This document shows, one piece after another, positions 58,966-64,000 of a stretch of DNA of 64,000 nucleotides. How positions within the stretch are numbered: the first letter of the stretch is position 1; each line of letters opens with the position of its first letter. Origin of the DNA: Allonocardiopsis opalescens. Lineage in GTDB: Bacteria > Actinomycetota > Actinomycetes > Streptosporangiales > Streptosporangiaceae. The notes beneath the pieces were generated by a model that did not search any database, was not told where the DNA came from, and saw nothing but the letters and a program-made list of their open reading frames with translations. The stretch lies in contig NZ_PVZC01000007.1 in the NCBI RefSeq assembly GCF_003002095.1, forward strand, positions 124,001 through 188,000, read 5' to 3'. The position numbers were made by a program, and so were the translations under genes.

Positions 58966-59426
58966 GGTTCTCCCTTTCTGCGTGACGGTGTTCGTCGGGG
59001 GTGCGGACCGCCGTGGCCGCTGGAGGGTGCGGTGCGCGCGGCCGGCGGGCTCCGGGTTCTCGGGCTCCGCGGGGTGATCGCGGGCATGCGGAACCGGGGT
59101 GTCGGGTTCGGATCAGCTGATCGCCGGACCGGCGGTGCCGTCGACCGGTGTGCCGGTCGGGCGGTGGCAGGGCCGGCGTCGCCCTTGTCAGGGCGCGGCC
59201 GGTCCCAGCGGGGCGGGTGCCGGGTCGGGAGCGCGCGCCCGCGCCGAGTGCCGGGGCGGTGGGGCCGGACGGGGCGATGAGGGCTCGGGGACGGGGACGT
59301 CATTCATCGGTGTTCATCGGTTCGCGACTCCTAGGTCCCCCCTTGGAAAGCGCTTACCAGAGTCTACCTCGAACGGTCCCGATACAAACATGCACTGGTA
59401 TATCAATCTGGCCCGAGGGCTCCGCC
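58966..59426. other. Intergenic region upstream of the pectate lyase gene
   Basis: About 460 bases with no believable gene. It contains the near-perfect LacI-type operator at 59344-59359 and a lower-GC stretch to about 59410. The SDR gene, also leftward, ends at 59427. Confidence 0.6.
59344..59359. promoter_or_regulatory. LacI-type operator upstream of pectate lyase
   Basis: TGGAAAGCGCTTACCA is a 16-bp palindrome with one mismatched pair, of the AAGCGCTT form used by actinomycete LacI-family repressors of polysaccharide genes. No LacI gene is adjacent, and the sequence differs from the CGAAA/TTTCG sites at 3786-3968, so a repressor encoded elsewhere is implied. Confidence 0.5.
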
Positions 59427-60425
59427 TCACTGCACCGACCAGCCGCCGTCGGAGGCGAGGATCTGGCCGTTGACGTTCGCGCTGTCGTCGCTGAGCAGCC
59501 AGGTGATCGACGCGGCGAGCGTCGCGGCCGTCGTGACGGGCGGGATGAGCGCGAGGAACGGGCCGAGCCGGTCCCGGCCGAAGTCGGACGCGGCGGCGCC
59601 CGAGATGCCCGTGGCCGTCGGGCCGGGGGCGACGGCGTTGGTGCGGACGCCGCTGGGGCCGTAGAGGAAGGCCGCGCTCTTGGTGATGCCGACGACCGCG
59701 TGCTTGGCGGCCGTGTAGGCGGTGCCGGCCGCGTTGCCGCGCAGCGACGCCTCCGAGGCGACGTTCACGACCGCGCCCTTGCCCGCCGCGAGCATCACCG
59801 GCAGGACGGCGCGGCTGAGCTTGAAGGTGCCGGTGACGTTCACGCCCATCACGCGGTCCCAGACCTCGTTGCCGAGTTCGTGCAGCGGCAGCATCCCGTC
59901 CATGATGCCCGCGACATTGGCGAGGCCGTCGATCGTGCCGCCCGCCGCCCCGACGATGCGCTCGATGTCATCGTCGCTGGTGATGTCGCCGGCCACCGGC
60001 ACCGCCGCTCCCTCGGGCGAGGCGGTGGCGAGCTCGGCCAGGCGGTCCGCGGCGAGGTCGACGGCGATGACGCGGCCCTCTTCGGCGATGATCCGCTCGG
60101 CCGTGGCCCTGCCGATGCCCGATGCCGCGCCGGTGACGATGACCGTGCGGCCGGCGAAGCGCGCGCCCGGGGCCGGCGCCGGCTCCTCGGCCGGGATGAC
60201 GCCGCCGTTGGCCCTGGCGACGAGGCCGTCGACGACCTCCTGGCTCAGCCGCCCCTGGCTCATGGTGACGAGCGTGTTCAGCGGCAGCGGCCGGACGCGG
60301 TCCAGGACGCTCTCGTCCTGGCCGATGGCGGCGAGCAGTTCGCCGATCAGGGGCGCGCCCACCGGGTGGCCGAGCCAGCGGGCGATGGTGTCGTGGCCGG
60401 TCAGCGGCTTGTCGTTGTCGGTCAT
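59427..60425 (-). CDS. Short-chain dehydrogenase/reductase with N-terminal extension
   Basis: A 332-residue NAD(P)-dependent SDR. The C-terminal 225 residues are the enzyme: TVIVTGAASGIGRATAER, then NVAGIMDGMLPLH, the catalytic Ser in VNVASEAS, and YTAAK as the Tyr-x3-Lys pair, ending at GQILASDGGWSVQ. The first 105 residues (DTIARWLGHPVGAPLIGELL, LPLNTLVTMSQGRLSQEVVDGLV) are not SDR fold; they resemble short helical appendages on some actinomycete enzymes. The ATG at 60425 has GAGG upstream. It lies head-to-tail with MarR and opposite a Baeyer-Villiger monooxygenase, so oxidation of an alcohol to the ketone substrate is likely. Confidence 0.85.
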   Translation of the reverse strand: MTDNDKPLTGHDTIARWLGHPVGAPLIGELLAAIGQDESVLDRVRPLPLNTLVTMSQGRLSQEVVDGLVARANGGVIPAEEPAPAPGARFAGRTVIVTGAASGIGRATAERIIAEEGRVIAVDLAADRLAELATASPEGAAVPVAGDITSDDDIERIVGAAGGTIDGLANVAGIMDGMLPLHELGNEVWDRVMGVNVTGTFKLSRAVLPVMLAAGKGAVVNVASEASLRGNAAGTAYTAAKHAVVGITKSAAFLYGPSGVRTNAVAPGPTATGISGAAASDFGRDRLGPFLALIPPVTTAATLAASITWLLSDDSANVNGQILASDGGWSVQ

Positions 60426-60549
60426 CCCATTCCTCTGCTCTGGTGCCGTGAAGAGGTCGCCCTGGCCGTGCGCTGCCGCCGCGGACCGCGCGTCGGCGCA
60501 TCCGTCCTCGCCGCGGCCGGTCCGGCCGCGCACGTACCGCCGGCCGGCG

Positions 60550-61083
60550 TCAGTCGGAGGCGTCGGCCGAGGTCTGCGCCCTGGTCTCCTTCTCGTCGTC
60601 GCCCGGCTCCGGTGCCTCGCGCCGGGCGGACCTCGGCGCGAGCCGCCTGAGTTCTCGGCTGACCGCCCGCAGGCCCTGCTCCAGCGCGCCGAGTTCCTCG
60701 GTCGTCAGCCCGGCCAGGATGTCGCCGCCCAGTTCGGGACGGGCACCGATCAGCTGCCGGACGACCGCGCGCCCCCGTCGGGTGGGGCGCACGCGGCGCA
60801 CCCGCTGATCCCTGTGGTCGGTGGAGCGTTCGGCGAGCCCCTGGGCGACGAGCCGGTCGACGAGCTTGGACATCGACGCCATCGAGACCTGGAACATCGT
60901 GGCGAGTTCCGCGCCGGAGGTCGCGTCGGGCGCGGTGACGATCACCGTCAGGACCTTGACCTGCTGGACGGTCAGCTCCGTGGCCAGCAGCGGCTCCAGC
61001 ATGCGCGGGATCGAGCGGGTCGCGATCGCGTGGGTCAGCGCCTCGATGCCGCGCAGCAGCTGTGCCCGTTCGTCGTCCGGCAT
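60550..61083 (-). CDS. MarR-family regulator
   Basis: A 177-residue winged-helix regulator: LTVQQVKVLTVIVTAPDATSGAELATMF, then VSMASMSKLVDRLVAQGLAERSTDHRDQRVRRVRPT, the MarR recognition helix and wing with its conserved DxR. The C-terminal tail after about 145 is charged and probably disordered. The ATG at 61083 lies 192 bases from the divergent monooxygenase gene, with an operator-like repeat at 61129-61145 between them. It probably represses the monooxygenase/lactonase genes and perhaps the SDR behind it. Confidence 0.88.
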   Translation of the reverse strand: MPDDERAQLLRGIEALTHAIATRSIPRMLEPLLATELTVQQVKVLTVIVTAPDATSGAELATMFQVSMASMSKLVDRLVAQGLAERSTDHRDQRVRRVRPTRRGRAVVRQLIGARPELGGDILAGLTTEELGALEQGLRAVSRELRRLAPRSARREAPEPGDDEKETRAQTSADASD

Positions 61084-61128
61084 GCCGACACCGTACCGCG
61101 CTCATCCTCGGGCCTCTCTTGAGAATTG

Positions 61129-61145
61129 CTTAACCTGAGTCTAAG
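61129..61145. promoter_or_regulatory. Candidate MarR operator between MarR and monooxygenase genes
   Basis: CTTAACCTGAGTCTAAG has four-base outer arms (CTTA/TAAG) and lies in the only A/T-rich stretch of the divergent gap, next to a -10-like TAAGTTAT. The arms are short, so this is a weak call based on position. Confidence 0.35.
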
Positions 61146-61275
61146 TTATTTTCGGCGACGGGGCGAACTCGCGGGGTGACCGGGCGCCCGGAAGGCGGTC
61201 GCGGCCGGCCGCCGTCGCCGATCCCCGCGGCTCCCCGGAGCCCGTGCAGGTCCACCAGCGAAGTGAGGGCAGTCC

Positions 61276-63096
61276 ATGACCGAGTCCAGCCCGGCGTCAC
61301 CGTCCGACGAGATCGACCTGGCCGCGCTGCGCGCCAAGTACGCCGCCGAACGCGACCGGCGCCTCCGCCCGGACGGCCCGCGGCAGTACCGGCGGGCCGC
61401 GGGCGAGTACGGCTACTACGCCAAGGACCCCTACACGCCGCGGGCCGAGCGTGAGCCGCGGGCCGACCGCGTCGAGGCGCTGGTCATCGGCGCCGGCTTC
61501 GGCGGCCTGCTGACGGCGGTGCACCTCCGCAAGGCCGGTCTGGAGTCCGTCCGGCTGATGGACGAGGCGGGCGACGTGGGCGGGACCTGGTACTGGAACC
61601 GCTATCCCGGCATCCACTGCGACGTCGAGTCCTACGTGTACATGCCGCTGCTGGAGGAGGTCGGCACGATCCCCAGCCGGCGCTACGCGCCCGGCGAGGA
61701 GATCCGGCGGCACGCCGTCGCGCTGGCCGAGAAGTTCGACCTCTACCGCGACGCCCTGTTCCACACCCGCGCGACCCGGCTGACCTGGGACGAGGCCGGG
61801 CACGAGTGGACCGTCGAGACCGACCGCGGCGACCGGATGCGCGCACGCTTCGTCATCACCTCGTCGGGCACCCTCACCCAGCCGAAGCTGCCCGGGATCC
61901 CCGGCATCGAGGACTTCCGCGGCCACACCTTCCACACCAGCCGGTGGGACTACGGCTACACGGGCGGCGACCAGGAGGGCGGGTTGACCGGACTCGCCGG
62001 CAGGCGCGTCGCGGTCGTCGGCACGGGGGCGACCGGCCTGCAGGTCATCCCGCACGTCGGACGGGACGCGGGCCACCTCTACGTGTTCCAGCGGACACCC
62101 TCCACCGTCGACGTGCGCGACAACCGCCCGACCGACCCGGAGTGGGCGGCCTCGCTGCGCCCCGGCTGGCAGCGGGAGCGCATGCAGAACTTCCTGGAGG
62201 TGCTGGCGGGCGAGCCCGTCGAGGAGTCCCTGGTCCAGGACGGGTGGACCGCGACCACCAAGCTGCAGCGCAAGATCCTGTCCGGCGCCGTCGACACCTC
62301 GCTGCCGGCGGAGGAGCGCGAGCGCCGCGACGAGCTCGCCGACGCGCTCACCATGAACCGCCTGCGCGAGCGGGTGGCCGCGATCGTGCGGGACCCGGCG
62401 ACCGCCGACGCCCTCAAGCCCTGGTACCGCTACATGTGCAAGCGCCCCGGCTTCAGCGACGAGTACCTGCAGACCTTCAACCGCCCCAATGTCACGCTGG
62501 TCGACACGGCCGACACCGGCGGCATCACCCGGATGACCGAGCGCGGCGTCGTCGTGGGCGAGACCGAGTACGAGGTGGACTGCGTCATCTTCGCGACGGG
62601 CTTCGAGACCGGCGTCTCCGGCGTCCTCTCGGGCACCCTGCCGGTTATCGGGCGCGGCGGCACCGCGCTGCTGGAGGCGTGGAGCCGCGGGCCGCGCACC
62701 CTGCACGGCTTCTACAGCCACGGCTTCCCCAACCTGTTCCAGCTCGGCGCCCTGCAGAACGCGAACTCGGCCAACTTCGTGCACATCCTCCAGGACCAGG
62801 CCGAGCACATCGCCGCGGTGATCGCCCGGGGCAGGGAGGTGGACGCGGCCTACATCGAGCCCTCGGCCGAGGCCGAGGCCGCGTGGGTGCGCACCGTACG
62901 GGAGACGGCGACGGACCTGCGCGCCTTCCAGGCCGAGTGCACGCCCGGCTACTACAACGCCGAGGGCACGGCGTCGGCGACCGGCATGATGTACAGCCCG
63001 GGGCCGGTCGCCTTCCAGCGCGTGCTGCGCGAGTGGCGCGACGGCGGCATGCACGACGTCCTGGTCCACCACGACGCGCTCAGCACCCGCGCATGA
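61276..63096 (+). CDS. Baeyer-Villiger flavin monooxygenase
   Basis: A 606-residue class B flavoprotein that inserts oxygen beside a ketone to make an ester or lactone. Seen: FAD loop LVIGAGFGGLLTAVHL near residue 70, GGTWYWNRYPGIHCDVES near 110, the family fingerprint FRGHTFHTSRWD near 215, the NADPH loop VAVVGTGATGLQVI near 245, and FATGFETG near 435. The length and the N-terminal extension of about 60 residues match the cyclopentadecanone/steroid monooxygenase group rather than cyclohexanone enzymes. The ATG at 61276 has GTGAGGG upstream. The stop overlaps the start of a lipoprotein gene (ATGA). The SDR gene opposite completes an alcohol-ketone-lactone route. Confidence 0.93.
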   Translation: MTESSPASPSDEIDLAALRAKYAAERDRRLRPDGPRQYRRAAGEYGYYAKDPYTPRAEREPRADRVEALVIGAGFGGLLTAVHLRKAGLESVRLMDEAGDVGGTWYWNRYPGIHCDVESYVYMPLLEEVGTIPSRRYAPGEEIRRHAVALAEKFDLYRDALFHTRATRLTWDEAGHEWTVETDRGDRMRARFVITSSGTLTQPKLPGIPGIEDFRGHTFHTSRWDYGYTGGDQEGGLTGLAGRRVAVVGTGATGLQVIPHVGRDAGHLYVFQRTPSTVDVRDNRPTDPEWAASLRPGWQRERMQNFLEVLAGEPVEESLVQDGWTATTKLQRKILSGAVDTSLPAEERERRDELADALTMNRLRERVAAIVRDPATADALKPWYRYMCKRPGFSDEYLQTFNRPNVTLVDTADTGGITRMTERGVVVGETEYEVDCVIFATGFETGVSGVLSGTLPVIGRGGTALLEAWSRGPRTLHGFYSHGFPNLFQLGALQNANSANFVHILQDQAEHIAAVIARGREVDAAYIEPSAEAEAAWVRTVRETATDLRAFQAECTPGYYNAEGTASATGMMYSPGPVAFQRVLREWRDGGMHDVLVHHDALSTRA

Positions 63097-64000
63097 GGGC
63101 GCGCTGGCGGGCCCCGGAGCCGGGCCGAGACGCACGGCCGCGCCGGGGCGGCCACGCCCGCCGGGCGGTCCGGCGGGCGCCGGCCTCAGGCCCGGTGGCA
63201 CTGTGCGCGGCCCTGCTGGCCGGATGCGCGGCGGAGGCGGCGCCCGCCGCCGGACCCGTCGAGCGGCTCGCCGAGCGACTCGCGCACGTCACCTCGCCGC
63301 ACGAGTCGACGGGGATGACGCTGCTCGAAGGCCCGACGCTGGGGCCGGACGGGGACCTCTACCTCGTCGACGTCACCGCCCCGCCGGGCGAGCCGAAGGT
63401 GCTCCGCGTCGACCCCGGCACCGGCCGGGTCACCCCGGTCTACACCGACACGACCGGCGCCTACACCTCGGCCCAGTTCAGCCCGCACGACGGCCGGCTG
63501 TACCTGACCGACATCCTCACCGGCTCGATCCTCAGCATCACCGCGGACGGCGAGGATCCCGCCACCGTCTTCTCCGGCTCCGTCGAGGGCGAGCCGATGG
63601 CCCCCGACGACCTCGCCTTCGACCAGGACGGCCACCTCTACGTCAGCGACACCACCGGCCACGACTCCCCCACGGCGGAGCCCGCGGGCCGGATCGTGCG
63701 CATCGACCGCGCCGGGGGCGAGGCGACCGTGCTCGCCGACGAACTGCCCGCCCCCAACGGGATCTCCTTCGACGAGGACTTCGCCGGACTCTGGGTGAGC
63801 CAGTACCACGGCAACCGCGTCGACTACCTCGGCCTGGCCGAGGACGGCACGGCCGTCGCCTCGACCCACCCCGCGATCCACATCGACGCCGGCCGCGGCC
63901 GGGTGGACTCCAACGCCGTCGACGCGGACGGGAACGTCTACCAGGGCTTCCACGGCAGCCCCGAGATCCGGGTGTACGACCCGCGCGGCACCCATCTCGC
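63093..64000 (+). CDS. SMP-30/gluconolactonase-like lipoprotein, cut by the right edge
   Basis: The first 302 residues of a secreted protein with no stop before the window ends. After an Arg-rich start, ALCAALLAGC gives a lipobox (Leu-Ala-Gly-Cys near residue 46), so it should be anchored outside the membrane. The mature part is a beta-propeller of the SMP-30/NHL type: GPTLGPDGDLYLVD, then GRLYLTDILTGSI, DDLAFDQDGHLYVSDTT, LPAPNGISFDEDFAGLWVSQY and DSNAVDADGNVYQGF. SMP-30 proteins hydrolyse lactones or sugar-lactone analogues using metal-binding Glu/Asn/Asp residues of these turns. The ATG at 63093 overlaps the monooxygenase stop, so it probably opens the lactone that enzyme forms. Confidence 0.75.
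   Translation, partial: MRARWRAPEPGRDARPRRGGHARRAVRRAPASGPVALCAALLAGCAAEAAPAAGPVERLAERLAHVTSPHESTGMTLLEGPTLGPDGDLYLVDVTAPPGEPKVLRVDPGTGRVTPVYTDTTGAYTSAQFSPHDGRLYLTDILTGSILSITADGEDPATVFSGSVEGEPMAPDDLAFDQDGHLYVSDTTGHDSPTAEPAGRIVRIDRAGGEATVLADELPAPNGISFDEDFAGLWVSQYHGNRVDYLGLAEDGTAVASTHPAIHIDAGRGRVDSNAVDADGNVYQGFHGSPEIRVYDPRGTHL

Overview
The window is very GC-rich (about 73-75% by eye), with strong third-position G/C, GTG and TTG starts, AGGAGG-type ribosome sites, many ATGA/GTGA overlaps, a SARP regulator and MbtH-coupled NRPS genes. This points to an actinomycete of the Streptomyces/Kitasatospora kind; the species cannot be named from the sequence alone.

Left arm (1-5030): a plant-polysaccharide sugar locus. 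A GH127 beta-L-arabinofuranosidase (cut by the left edge), two sugar ABC permeases and a lipoprotein binding protein form one leftward operon, divergent from a LacI repressor. Matching CGAAA/TTTCG operators sit before both transcription units.

Centre (5301-42034): a hybrid NRPS-PKS gene cluster. A 917-aa SARP (BTAD, NB-ARC, TPR), a LuxR-type regulator with a SARP-like promoter and a cytochrome P450 are read leftward. One rightward, translationally coupled operon (10906-41192, about 30 kb) encodes a PKS (KS-AT-KR-DH-ACP), NRPS-1 (C-A-PCP-C-A-PCP), NRPS-2 (C-A-PCP-C-A-PCP-reductase), MbtH, a fused ABC exporter, a quinone-oxidoreductase-like enzyme, a lactate/malate-dehydrogenase-like protein, NRPS-3 (remnant C-A-PCP-C-A-PCP) and a possible fold-type-II PLP protein. 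A MaoC-like double-hotdog protein converges on the end of the operon. The best assembly order I can propose is NRPS-3, PKS, NRPS-1, NRPS-2. That gives a peptide of about six residues with one malonate-derived, reduced and dehydrated two-carbon insert (a vinylogous amino acid), released reductively as an aldehyde or alcohol. The last A domain has an acidic pocket that suggests a basic C-terminal residue. I recognise no known product. No thioesterase or PPTase gene is present.

Right of the cluster (42345-51596): a membrane protein plus TetR pair with a palindrome across a probably leaderless start, a frameshifted small gene, a TetR gene divergent from a two-gene ABC exporter-fold transporter, a RibD/DHFR-like protein, a frameshifted AraC gene and an APH-family kinase-like gene.

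Right arm (51690-64000): catabolic loci. A four-carbon sugar-acid locus holds a MatC/SLC13-type carrier, a homoserine-dehydrogenase-like oxidoreductase, an OtnK-type kinase, an OtnC-type decarboxylase and a DeoR regulator. It is followed by a secreted CBM35-PL9 pectate lyase and then a ketone-oxidation group: an SDR, a MarR regulator, a Baeyer-Villiger monooxygenase and a secreted SMP-30/lactonase-like lipoprotein cut by the right edge. No tRNA, rRNA, CRISPR or insertion sequence was seen.
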